19,748 bases of DNA from assembly GCA_003567495.1 (NCBI GenBank), contig PWZK01000010.1, positions 1 to 19,748 on the forward strand, read 5' to 3'. Shown here piece after piece: positions 1 to 6,301 of this stretch. Numbering within the stretch: position 1 is the stretch's first letter; each line of letters starts with the position of its first letter. This DNA is from Candidatus Brocadiaceae bacterium. GTDB lineage: Bacteria > Planctomycetota > Brocadiia > SM23-32. The position numbers and the translations under genes are program-made. Below the pieces are notes generated by a model that was given only the letters and a program-made list of their open reading frames with translations, made no database searches and was not told the DNA's origin.

Positions 1-212
1 CGTTGCCGTTGATTCCTCATTCCTAATTTCTAATTCTTAATTCTTATGTAAGCGACACTTACAGCGTCTCAAATTAATCTATTTGCCAATAAAACAAGAT
101 AATTACAAATAAGATACTAATTCCACATTTCTAATTCTTAATTGCCGTCCCGCCGTTGCCGTTGATTCCTAATTCCTAATTCTTCATTCCTAATTCCTCA
201 TTGCCGTCCCGA
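1..212. repeat. AT-rich degenerate heptamer repeats with a duplicated GC-rich block
   Basis: The stretch is built of degenerate units reading attcctaattcttaattc on the plus strand (GAATTAG/GAATTAA on the minus). They are interrupted by GC-rich blocks: CGTTGCCGTTGATTCCT occurs at 1-17 and again at 154-170, and TTGCCGTCCCG occurs near 142-152 and 201-211. Bases 60-120 are AT-rich with nothing recognisable. The repeat runs off the left edge, so its full length is unknown. The stop codon of the Cys-cluster gene (198-200) lies inside it, so the last codons of that gene are repeat-derived. Confidence 0.7.
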
Positions 213-617
213 CGTCACCGCTTCTATATCTTCGGGCTTGAACAAGGGCCCCCGCCCTATGCCCGGGCATCGTTTTTTTTCTTTCTCCCATGCTGTTTTT
301 GATGCCAGCAGATGTGGCCAGAAAGGAAAAGTTCTGCACTGGCGGGGCCGCGACGGGTAAATCATGCATCCGGACGGACTGAAAAAAACGCAGTCCCCGC
401 CGGCATACTCGATCAAGCTTATCCTGCCGCCTACATTCCGGCAATAACGCTTAAGGAATGCCCCGACATCCATGCCGGAAGCTTTTGCCATGGCCCGCAC
501 CTCGTCCGGCTGCACCCATACATATCCCGGCTCGCCCCGGCAGCACCTGCCGCACCTGAGACAACAGAAGCGAAGACCACCTGAATACCATTTCCCCCCG
601 TCTGCTTTGTTTGACAT
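198..617 (-). CDS. YkgJ-type Cys-cluster (CxxCxxxxCxxCC-like) protein, putative Zn/Fe-chelating
   Basis: A 139-residue protein of the YkgJ/UPF0153 cysteine-cluster family, thought to bind zinc or an iron-sulphur centre; no reaction is established for the family. Cysteines are at 18, 19, 22, 25 and 26 (FCCLRCGRCC), 76 (GDCVFF), 84 (GCMIYPSRP), 94 (QCRTFPFW) and 117, which is the usual order: an N-terminal RCGxCC cluster and a C-terminal C-x-Y-xx-RPxxCRxFPFW signature. The frame stays open upstream to 710, with ATGs at 671 and 710, but that extension is a dispersed repeat carrying a hairpin (654-720). I therefore prefer the ATG at 617, just before the conserved region, with a loosely spaced GGGAG about 13 nt upstream. 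No signal peptide or membrane segment is seen. It follows the HAD-YvcK gene by 111 bp. The family is confident; the start and function are not. Confidence 0.75.
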   Translation of the reverse strand: MSNKADGGKWYSGGLRFCCLRCGRCCRGEPGYVWVQPDEVRAMAKASGMDVGAFLKRYCRNVGGRISLIEYAGGDCVFFSPSGCMIYPSRPRQCRTFPFWPHLLASKTAWEKEKKRCPGIGRGPLFKPEDIEAVTSGRQ

Positions 618-653
618 GAAGGCACCAGCACTCCCTTGCAAATATTTATGCCT

Positions 654-678
654 AAAAAGGGCGAAAGACATTTCGCCC
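654..678 (-). terminator. Hairpin plus U5, possible intrinsic terminator after the HAD-yvcK gene
   Basis: Read on the minus strand, GGGCGAAA (671-678) and TTTCGCCC (659-666) form a perfect 8-bp stem with a TGTC loop, followed directly by TTTTT (654-658). It lies 50 nt after the HAD-YvcK stop codon and 37 nt before the preferred start of the next gene. The hairpin belongs to the dispersed repeat family that also occurs between rpoB and rpoC, so it may be a repeat that happens to work as a terminator. Confidence 0.5.
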
Positions 679-720
679 AAACGGTATATGCGCATACACA
701 CGTGGTTCACTGAGGACTTA
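654..720. repeat. Copy A of the hairpin-plus-tag dispersed repeat
   Basis: Plus-strand order: hairpin (GGGCGAAAGACATTTCGCCC, 659-678), a linker of about 20 nt, then the tag ACGTGGTTCACTGAGGACTTA-like sequence ending at 720. Read on the minus strand, it aligns over about 55 bases with the right-hand unit at 10541-10604, sharing CTCAGT, TGCGC, TACC and the GGGCGAAA/TTTCGCC hairpin. It occupies most of the gap between the two genes at the left end of the window. Confidence 0.7.
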
Positions 721-728
721 CACCGGAC

Positions 729-2420
729 CTATAATAAACCGGCAAAAATTCTGCAAACGGCATCGCCCAGCTTATCCGGATTGTGGCGCATCAAATCCTG
801 TTTTTCCCAGACCACCCTCGGTTCCCTGCGAGCTTCACACAAATCGGTTTTTATCACCTTAACGCCGAGCGCATCCAGTCCGGGATCGGCTTCGACCAAA
901 TCGGCGCCCTCTTCCTTATATTTTTCAAGTATCTCACTGCCCGGCTTCTCGGAGTTGACAATCACAGCGTCTATCCTGTCCGAGCCAAGATGGGCCTTGA
1001 CGGCTCGATAGTGGTCTGAAGCATTAAAGTTGTCTGTTTCGCCCGGCTGCGTTACGATGTTTGATATATAGCAAATAACGGCGCTGCTGTGCTCAATAGC
1101 CCCCCTTATACCCGGCACAAGTATATTGGGCATCACGCTGGTAAAGAGACTGCCCGGTCCCAGCACGATTATATCCGCGTTCTCAATCGCCTCTATCGCA
1201 CCGGCCGGCGCTTCAATATCCTCCGGTTGTAAAAAAACTTTTCTGATGGGGGCCTTCCCGGAAGCAGACACGGCGACTTCGTTGCTGACAATTGACCCAT
1301 CGACAAGTTCGGCGCTTATATGGGCATCGGTAACAGTTGAAGGAAGCACCCGGCCCTTAATACTCAAGAGATTGCCTATGGTATTTATACCCTTTTCAAA
1401 ACCGCCGTCCAGTTCGGTCATGGCGGCAATCAGCAGATTGCCGAGGCTCATACCCTCGAGCGAACCATTCCTGAACCTATATTGAAAGAGCCTGTTGATC
1501 TGAAATTCCTTCTCTCCCGGCTCGCTCAGCGCCACCAGGCAATTGCGTATATCACCCGGCGCAAGGATTCCAAGTTCATCTCTCAAACGCCCAGTTGAAC
1601 GCCCGCAGTCGGTAACGGCCACAATGGCCGCAGGGCTGTCACAATAAGTTCTGCAACCCTCCAGCACCACCGGCAGGCCCGTTCCTCCGCCAAGAGCGAC
1701 TATACTCAGCTTGTCCGGCGTCTTGCCCACGGAGGCCAGCTTCAGAATAGCGGGGATCTGAAAAAGGCTGGATATTCTGTAATCGGCCACTTCAAAACTA
1801 TCGCGGGGCTCTGCCAGCCTGAAACGCCCGTGCATAAACTGAGCGGTAAAAGCGCCCAATTCATTGCCGTAACGTATCTCTTCACCGGGCCGGTCGCCCA
1901 CGATCAAAACTTCGTGCGGTTTAAGATTATGTTTCTGAAGCAAGTAGCGCAGGCATTCGCTCATGACTGATCCGCGGTCGTAATCGTTTATCAACACATC
2001 GTCGAACTCTCCTTCAAGGCCGAGCCTGCGGATTTTCGCCTTCTGTCGCATATGATGGCCGACGGTGAGCAGAAGACACTTAAGACCGCCTTCCCGCAGC
2101 TGTTTAAGAGTCGAAAGTGTATCAGGAAACAGGGCAATAGGGGCATCGATTTGCTCCGTATTGTACGCTTTATACGCACTGGCTAGCACTTCTTCACCAA
2201 GGCTGTAGCGACGCCCTATCTCATCAAAAACAAGGAAATGCGGTCCGTATTCATCCGAAAGCCGGTTTTGCAGATCTACCGCCCCATCCACGGTCAACGG
2301 CAGCCCCCCCTCCACAAGTGCCGCCGCGGCCCTGCGGCGTGAAGCGGCGATCAGGCTCCCGCTGCAGTCGTAAAGTGTATCGTCGAGATCAAAGACAACC
2401 GCTTTGAAATTGGCAGGCAT
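729..2420 (-). CDS. yvcK: HAD-superfamily phosphatase fused to YvcK/CofD-like UDP-GlcNAc-binding factor
   Basis: A 563-residue two-domain protein. Residues 1-225 are a HAD hydrolase: motif I DLDDTLYD with nucleophile D11 and acid/base D13, the motif II threonine in LLLTVGH (T119), a basic region KAKIRRLGL near 129, and acidic motif IV VGDRPGEEI (D176). Residues 238-563 are a full YvcK/CofD-like Rossmann domain: ALGGGTGLPVVLEG (242-255), DELGILAPGDIRN (281-293), GPGSLFTSVMPNILVPG (421-437) and TQPGET (457-462). Stand-alone YvcK binds UDP-N-acetylglucosamine and affects cell envelope and gluconeogenic growth; the HAD half would dephosphorylate an unknown substrate. The usual DDGGSSG loop reads TDCGRSTG (270-277). 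The gene follows fusA by 57 bp and may be co-transcribed with it, although no good Shine-Dalgarno is visible. The domain calls are confident; the joint function is unknown. Confidence 0.88.
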   Translation of the reverse strand: MPANFKAVVFDLDDTLYDCSGSLIAASRRRAAAALVEGGLPLTVDGAVDLQNRLSDEYGPHFLVFDEIGRRYSLGEEVLASAYKAYNTEQIDAPIALFPDTLSTLKQLREGGLKCLLLTVGHHMRQKAKIRRLGLEGEFDDVLINDYDRGSVMSECLRYLLQKHNLKPHEVLIVGDRPGEEIRYGNELGAFTAQFMHGRFRLAEPRDSFEVADYRISSLFQIPAILKLASVGKTPDKLSIVALGGGTGLPVVLEGCRTYCDSPAAIVAVTDCGRSTGRLRDELGILAPGDIRNCLVALSEPGEKEFQINRLFQYRFRNGSLEGMSLGNLLIAAMTELDGGFEKGINTIGNLLSIKGRVLPSTVTDAHISAELVDGSIVSNEVAVSASGKAPIRKVFLQPEDIEAPAGAIEAIENADIIVLGPGSLFTSVMPNILVPGIRGAIEHSSAVICYISNIVTQPGETDNFNASDHYRAVKAHLGSDRIDAVIVNSEKPGSEILEKYKEEGADLVEADPGLDALGVKVIKTDLCEARREPRVVWEKQDLMRHNPDKLGDAVCRIFAGLL

Positions 2421-2477
2421 AGGCGTATGGTAAAAAGAACCTGTATGGTTTGATTTTTGTTTTTAAAAACATGCGGG

Positions 2478-4574
2478 TCAGAGCAGGCCGGATGATTCCC
2501 GCACATCGTCCGGAACGGTTTTGTAAGCAAAAGGTTCCATGCTGTAACTGCCCCGCCCCTGCGTGAGCGAACGCAGATTCCCTGCAAAGCCGAACAGCTT
2601 AGAAAGAGGCGCCTGCGCACGTATTACTCTCAATTTCGAGCGCGAACCTATGTCTTTTACCTCCCCCCGACAGGTGCTTATATACGATATAACATCGCCC
2701 ATATTTGGCTCTGGCACCACAACTTCGATACGCATGTATGGTTCGAGCAGCTCCACATCGGCCTCGGCCAGCGCATTCCTCAGCGCACGGCCGGCGGCCG
2801 CCTCGAAAGCAAGTTCGGTGGAATCTACAGGATGAGTTTCCACACCCAGCAGCACGGCTTTCATATATATGAGAGGGTAGCCGAAAATAGGACCTGCAAC
2901 CGAGCCGATCAGGGCGCGTTCAACCGCACGTGCGAAATGAGAGGGGCATAGATCCGGATCAACTTCGTTAACAAACCTGATGCCCTGCGATTCGCTGTCA
3001 GGCTCGAAACGCATCATGACACGGGCGAACTGCCCCCTGCCCTCGCTTTCCCTGCTGAAGACCTCTTCAATCGAGACCGGTTCCCTGATACTTTCCCTGT
3101 AGGAGACGCGCGGCGCCCCGACATTCGCATCGACGTTGAACTCACGCAACAACCTGTCTTTTATAATCTCCAGATGCAGCTCCCCCATACCGCTCACGAG
3201 CAGCTGCCCGGTCTGTTTCTCCACACCTACCTGAAATGTCGGATCTTCTCTGGTCAGCTTTTCCAAAGCATCGTCCATCCGCCCCTTTTCAGCCTGTGTC
3301 TTTGGCTCAATGGCCATAGACACCACGGTGTTGGGGAAATTCATGCGTTCAAAAACCACCGGGTTTTTCTTATCACACAGAGTATCACCGGTAACCGACA
3401 TCTTCAGCCCCATAGCTGCGACTATCTCGCCGGCGCCCGCCTCCTGCACCTGCTCACGCTGATCGGCATGCATCCGGTATATCTGCTGAACATGCTCCAT
3501 CCTGTCCTGGTTGGCGTTATAAACGCGGGAACGCGCCCTGAATTTCCCGCTATAAACTCTGAGAAAAAAGAGGTCGCCATGTTTTTCGCTCTGAACCTTA
3601 AACAACATGGCGCTGAAAGGATCGCCGGACTCCGCATGCCTCTCAACGGTTTTGCCTGTCTTCGTATGAGTTCCGATGGTCGCGTATGCTTCAAGGGGTG
3701 AAGGCAGATAATCACAAATAGCGTCCATGAGAGGCTGAACCCCCCGGTTTCTCAGGGCGGCGCCGCAAAAAACGGGCTGAAGGGCATTTTTCACGCATGC
3801 TTCCCTGAGCCCGGCTTTTATATCAGCGGAAGTTATTTGTTCATCGCTCAGATATTTATCCTCCAGCCAGTCAACTTCTTCGGCAACGCGCTCAACTAAC
3901 GCCTCACGGTGCTGTTCCACTTCATCTTTCCTTTCCTCCAAAACAGGCAAAATCTCATAACTTGCTCCCAGGGACGCCTCCTCATAATAGAACACATTAC
4001 GATCCAGAAGGTCTATCACCCCTACAAATTCATCGGCTTCATACACCGGCAGCTGGATCAAAACCGGATTGGCGGCAAGTTTTTCACGGACATCTTCGAC
4101 AACCCTGTAAGGGTCAGCGCCCGGCCGATCCAGCTTATTGATAAAACAAATTCGCGGTATATTATATTTTTCGGCCTGATGCCAGACGGTTTCGCTTTGC
4201 GCCTCCACCCCCCCGACCCCGCAGAATACCGCAACTACGCCGTCCAGCACCCTCATGCAACGCTCAACTTCAGCAGTAAAATCGACATGTCCGGGCGTAT
4301 CGATTATATTGATCTGATGTTTGTGTTTTTTTCCTGCCTCCCTGTCGAGTGCGTTTTGCCAAAAACAGGAAGTGGCTGCCGAAACTATGGTTATGCCGCG
4401 TTCCTGTTCCTGCGGCTTCCAGTCCATAGCCGCGGTGCCGTCGTCAACATTGCCCATCCTGTGGGTTCGACCGGCATAATACAGTATCCGCTCGGTGACG
4501 GTGGTCTTGCCCGCATCGATATGAGCGGCAATACCTATATTACGAAACTTATTCAGATCTGTGGATTTTGCCAT
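2478..4574 (-). CDS. fusA: Translation elongation factor G
   Basis: A 698-residue EF-G, the GTPase that drives tRNA/mRNA translocation and helps recycle ribosomes. The G domain has AHIDAGKTT (17-25), RGIT (59-62), DTPGH (92-96) and NKLD (146-149). Later landmarks are VFCGVGGVEAQSETVW, GELHLEI in domain III, GAPRVSYRES at the start of domain IV, and GRGSYSMEP near the C-terminus. It looks like a canonical bacterial EF-G rather than a mitochondrial-type spdEFG paralogue. The frame extends five codons further to a TTG at 4589, but the ATG at 4574 gives the usual short N-terminus before NIGIAAHID and is preferred; the Shine-Dalgarno is weak for both. Unlike in a standard str operon, it sits almost 800 bp past rpsG, beyond a terminator-like hairpin, and is not followed by tuf. 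It therefore probably has its own promoter. Confidence 0.97.
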   Translation of the reverse strand: MAKSTDLNKFRNIGIAAHIDAGKTTVTERILYYAGRTHRMGNVDDGTAAMDWKPQEQERGITIVSAATSCFWQNALDREAGKKHKHQINIIDTPGHVDFTAEVERCMRVLDGVVAVFCGVGGVEAQSETVWHQAEKYNIPRICFINKLDRPGADPYRVVEDVREKLAANPVLIQLPVYEADEFVGVIDLLDRNVFYYEEASLGASYEILPVLEERKDEVEQHREALVERVAEEVDWLEDKYLSDEQITSADIKAGLREACVKNALQPVFCGAALRNRGVQPLMDAICDYLPSPLEAYATIGTHTKTGKTVERHAESGDPFSAMLFKVQSEKHGDLFFLRVYSGKFRARSRVYNANQDRMEHVQQIYRMHADQREQVQEAGAGEIVAAMGLKMSVTGDTLCDKKNPVVFERMNFPNTVVSMAIEPKTQAEKGRMDDALEKLTREDPTFQVGVEKQTGQLLVSGMGELHLEIIKDRLLREFNVDANVGAPRVSYRESIREPVSIEEVFSRESEGRGQFARVMMRFEPDSESQGIRFVNEVDPDLCPSHFARAVERALIGSVAGPIFGYPLIYMKAVLLGVETHPVDSTELAFEAAAGRALRNALAEADVELLEPYMRIEVVVPEPNMGDVISYISTCRGEVKDIGSRSKLRVIRAQAPLSKLFGFAGNLRSLTQGRGSYSMEPFAYKTVPDDVRESSGLL

Positions 4575-4748
4575 GTCCGCGATAAACAACAGTGAAACAG
4601 ACGCATAGTAACGAAAAATCGTAACTCGCTTATTTCATAAACCAACGACAAGAATTAATATAAACAACTATTATGTTTTACCTTACAGGGCACTTTTGAC
4701 GTTTTGGAAATTTACACTCTGTATTTTAGCCTCAAAAAAGGCGGTTTA

Positions 4749-4767
4749 CCTGCCTGCAGCAGGCAGG
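4749..4767. repeat. Perfect palindromic repeat with PstI-like centre
   Basis: CCTGCCTGCAGCAGGCAGG: two 8-base arms around CAG. A GCCC-TTC-GGGC mini-hairpin (4767-4777) follows directly. The same core recurs at 4892-4912, and related forms occur at 5302-5332 and 18140-18159. Confidence 0.85.
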
Positions 4768-4832
4768 CCCTTCGGGCGCATTCCCAGCGGCGCATCTGCT
4801 TTGCCAGGCTGCGCTTCGCGTATATGAATACA

Positions 4833-4864
4833 GCCTGTCTGCGTGCGCACACGCACAGGCAGGC
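4833..4864. repeat. Imperfect inverted repeat of the same GCCTGCCTG family
   Basis: The left arm begins GCCTGTCTGCGTG and the right arm ends CACGCACAGGCAGGC. The arms are inverted copies differing by a two-base indel and look like a decayed or variant member of the neighbouring palindromes. Confidence 0.6.
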
Positions 4865-4891
4865 GGCACTTGCCTTTCGCGCAGCTGCACC

Positions 4892-4912
4892 GCCTGCCTG
4901 CAGCAGGCAGGC
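4892..4912. repeat. Second perfect GCCTGCCTG/CAGGCAGGC palindrome
   Basis: Nine-base arms GCCTGCCTG and CAGGCAGGC around CAG. The central 19 bases are identical to the copy at 4749-4767. The two perfect copies bracket the imperfect one at 4833-4864, so the block reads as three related palindromes in about 165 bp. Confidence 0.85.
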
Positions 4913-5114
4913 TGGAAACGCGTGAAATAAGCGGGATAACTTTTGCTGTAAGATAATACCAGATTTGAAGACCTGAATCAAGGTAGATATTCAGTAAGGC
5001 GCGTTTTCTTGCATTACAGCCGAGGCCCTGATCCGACGCATCGCTATCGGTATCGTTTTTTATTTAGTTGCGAGTCTGTGACACAACTGCCGGCGGTCTC
5101 GGTATGCGGGAGCA

Positions 5115-5145
5115 TATAGGACCTATAGGTCCCATAAGTCCTATA
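5115..5145. repeat. Nested small palindromes built on TATAGGAC
   Basis: GGACCTATAGGTCC (5119-5132) is a perfect 14-base palindrome. It overlaps an outer pair, TATAGGAC at 5115-5122 and GTCCTATA at 5138-5145. The pattern resembles short-period TATGGGAC-type repeats of intergenic DNA. No function can be read from it. Confidence 0.6.
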
Positions 5146-5177
5146 CTCAGTTTGCAACGCGAGCCGAAAGCCTGCTC

Positions 5178-5259
5178 AAAAAAGAGCCCCGAAGGGGAGA
5201 CTCAAGAAAGGTATTCGCCCGGTTTCGAACTACCTTTTGAATCGCCCCTCCGGGGCTCT
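5178..5259 (-). terminator. Large stem-loop with U6 tail, likely terminator of the rpo-rpsLG operon
   Basis: Arms 5183-5213 and 5231-5259 are near-complementary (AGAGCCCCG at one end, CGGGGCTCT at the other), with GGTA/TACC and TTCG/CGAA pairing toward the loop. On the minus strand the stem ends in GGGGCTC and runs straight into six Ts (5178-5183). Each arm also holds its own small palindrome (CCCCGAAGGGG and CCCCTCCGGGG), so alternative folds exist. It lies about 110 nt past the rpsG stop, in the right orientation to end transcription before fusA. It looks like a dispersed repeat put to this use. Confidence 0.65.
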
Positions 5260-5280
5260 ATTCTGTCTTTCGTGCCTGTT

Positions 5281-5332
5281 CCCCGGGGCTTGCGCCGGGC
5301 TACCTGCCTGCCGCGCTGCGGCGCAGGCAGGT
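5281..5332. repeat. Adjacent GC-rich palindromes, CCCCGGGG module and ACCTGCCTGC hairpin
   Basis: Bases 5281-5300 hold a CCCGGGG...CGCCGGG inverted repeat. Bases 5302-5332 form a hairpin with arms ACCTGCCTGC and GCAGGCAGGT and a CGC/GCG inner pairing, the third strong member of the CCTGCC palindrome family in this gap. Together with the stem-loop at 5183-5259 they look like modules of one composite repeat element. Confidence 0.7.
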
Positions 5333-5338
5333 TAATCA

Positions 5339-5358
5339 GTCGGCCCTTCGGGCCTGAC
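5339..5358 (-). repeat. Hairpin just downstream of rpsG
   Basis: GTC-GGCCC-TTC-GGGCC-(T)-GAC forms an 8-bp stem with one bulged T, 13 nt past the rpsG stop codon. It has no U-tract, so it is more likely an mRNA 3'-end stabiliser or a repeat module than a terminator. The same GCCCTTCGGGC motif follows the palindrome at 4749-4767. Confidence 0.55.
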
Positions 5359-5371
5359 GACAGACCGACCG

Positions 5372-5845
5372 TCACCTTGAAAAGTGTGCGAAGTCCCTGT
5401 TTGCCTCGGCCATTCGGTGTGTATTTTCCCGTCTTGAGTAAGACGTGCCCTGTTTATTGTAGGCGTCAATCACTTCATTGGCAAGCTTATCGTGCATGGG
5501 CCGGCCTTTAACCCCGTTTGCAGCCTCCAGGATCCAGCGAATAGCCAGAGAAGTCCTTCGTTTTGGGGACACTTCTGTAGGCACCTGGTAGGTCATCCCC
5601 CCCACTCTTTTAGACCGTACCTCTACCACAGGTTTTACGTTGTCGATCGCCTGCTCGAAAACCTTACCGGCACCTTCATCGGCAATCCGTTCTTCCACAA
5701 TCGCCATGGCATCGTAAAATATTTTTTCAGCAACGCTCCGTTTACCACCCTGCATAAGGGAACCGATAAACTTGCTGACGATCCTGCTGTTATAGACCGG
5801 ATCCGGCTTCAGGAATCTCTCCGTGCTTTTAAACTTCAACGCCAT
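5372..5845 (-). CDS. rpsG: 30S ribosomal protein S7
   Basis: A 157-residue uS7, the usual bacterial length (about 156). S7 binds the 3' major domain of 16S rRNA, nucleates assembly of the 30S head, and contacts mRNA and tRNA at the exit site. The family signatures are present: PDPVYNS near residue 15, KFIGSLMQGGKRSVAEKI, the beta-hairpin region VKPVVEVRSKRVGGMTYQVP, RRTSLAIRW, and the C-terminal THRMAEANRDFAH. The start MALKFKS is preceded by only a weak GGAA about 13 nt upstream. It follows rpsL by 45 nt and is the last gene before the large stem-loop, so it probably ends the long operon. The sequence contains nothing unusual. Confidence 0.98.
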   Translation of the reverse strand: MALKFKSTERFLKPDPVYNSRIVSKFIGSLMQGGKRSVAEKIFYDAMAIVEERIADEGAGKVFEQAIDNVKPVVEVRSKRVGGMTYQVPTEVSPKRRTSLAIRWILEAANGVKGRPMHDKLANEVIDAYNKQGTSYSRRENTHRMAEANRDFAHFSR

Positions 5846-5890
5846 TTTCTATACCATTCCGTTATAAAAGGATATTTCAAGTGGAATTAC

Positions 5891-6259
5891 TTACGAACTT
5901 TTCACACCGTATTTGGACCGGCTCTGCTTGCGATCGGCCACTCCGGCAGTATCCAGGGCGCCTCTGACTACATGATATCTAACGCCCGGCAGGTCTCTGA
6001 CCCGCCCCCCCCTGACAAGAACGATATTATGCTCCTGCAAATTGTGTGACTCCCCCGGAATATAAGCCGTTACCTCCCGGCCGTTGCTGAGCCGAACCCT
6101 GGCTATTTTTCTGAGTGCCGAGTTTGGTTTTTTAGGCGTGCGCGTTGTCACGTGAAGGCAAACACCCGCTTTAAGGGGGGAACCCTCCAGCATCGGGGAT
6201 TTATCCTTCTTTGTTTTTTTCTGACGTCCCTTTCTAATCAACTGATTGATCGTCGGCAT
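5891..6259 (-). CDS. rpsL: 30S ribosomal protein S12
   Basis: A 122-residue uS12, which lies at the decoding centre and monitors codon-anticodon pairing. The loop [11 protein letters not shown] has the usual K43. The second streptomycin-region loop reads [13 protein letters not shown], so residue 88 is Arg (codon AGA), where most bacteria have Lys. K88R (K87R in mature E. coli numbering) is a known streptomycin-resistance change. D89, the site of beta-methylthiolation by RimO, is kept. The start is supported by AAGGAG six nt upstream of ATG. It lies 42 nt after rpoC, joining the rpo and str operons. The family call is certain; the resistance effect of R88 is an inference. Confidence 0.98.
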   Translation of the reverse strand: MPTINQLIRKGRQKKTKKDKSPMLEGSPLKAGVCLHVTTRTPKKPNSALRKIARVRLSNGREVTAYIPGESHNLQEHNIVLVRGGRVRDLPGVRYHVVRGALDTAGVADRKQSRSKYGVKSS

Positions 6260-6301
6260 TATTTTCTCCTTATCCTGTCATTTGAAATAAGCATTATAAC
6301 G

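Larger units (their letters stand above)
4590..5371. other. Gene-free, palindrome-rich gap between rpsG and fusA
   Basis: About 780 bp with no supportable gene. The part next to fusA (4575-4735) is AT-rich and must hold any fusA promoter and leader, but no convincing -35/-10 pair stands out. From 4749 to 4912 lies a cluster of CCTGCCTGCAGCAGGCAGG-type palindromes. Bases 4920-5110 hold nothing recognisable. Bases 5115-5145 hold small TATAGGAC palindromes, 5178-5259 a large stem-loop with a U-tract, 5281-5332 GC-rich palindromes, and 5339-5358 a hairpin just past the rpsG stop. Short open frames here (for example 4704-4925) have repeat-derived, low-complexity translations and are not counted as genes. 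Confidence 0.8.

Noticed and set aside
472..1011. Plus-strand open frame of 179 codons across the left repeat
   Set aside because: It is antisense to the HAD-YvcK and Cys-cluster genes; its middle is the dispersed repeat and it shows no domain.
2458..2471. Palindrome TGTTTTTAAAAACA between fusA and the HAD-yvcK gene
   Set aside because: It is all A/T at the centre with no GC stem, so it would not form a stable terminator.
4575..4589. TTG start that would lengthen EF-G by five residues
   Set aside because: There is no Shine-Dalgarno advantage, and the ATG at 4574 gives the normal EF-G N-terminus.
4696..4735. Possible plus-strand promoter (TTGACG, then TGTATT about 18 bases on)
   Set aside because: It matches a -10 poorly and points into the palindromes with no gene downstream.
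4704..4981. Overlapping small open frames on both strands in the rpsG-fusA gap
   Set aside because: The translations are repeats of palindrome-encoded ACSRQA/CLLQAG strings, so they are not genes.
4985..4999. ATATTCAGT match to the repeat tag in the rpsG-fusA gap
   Set aside because: Only about nine bases match and there is no nearby hairpin, so chance is enough to explain it.
4749..5358. CRISPR array
   Set aside because: The repeats are palindromes of different lengths at irregular spacing with no unique spacers and no cas genes nearby.
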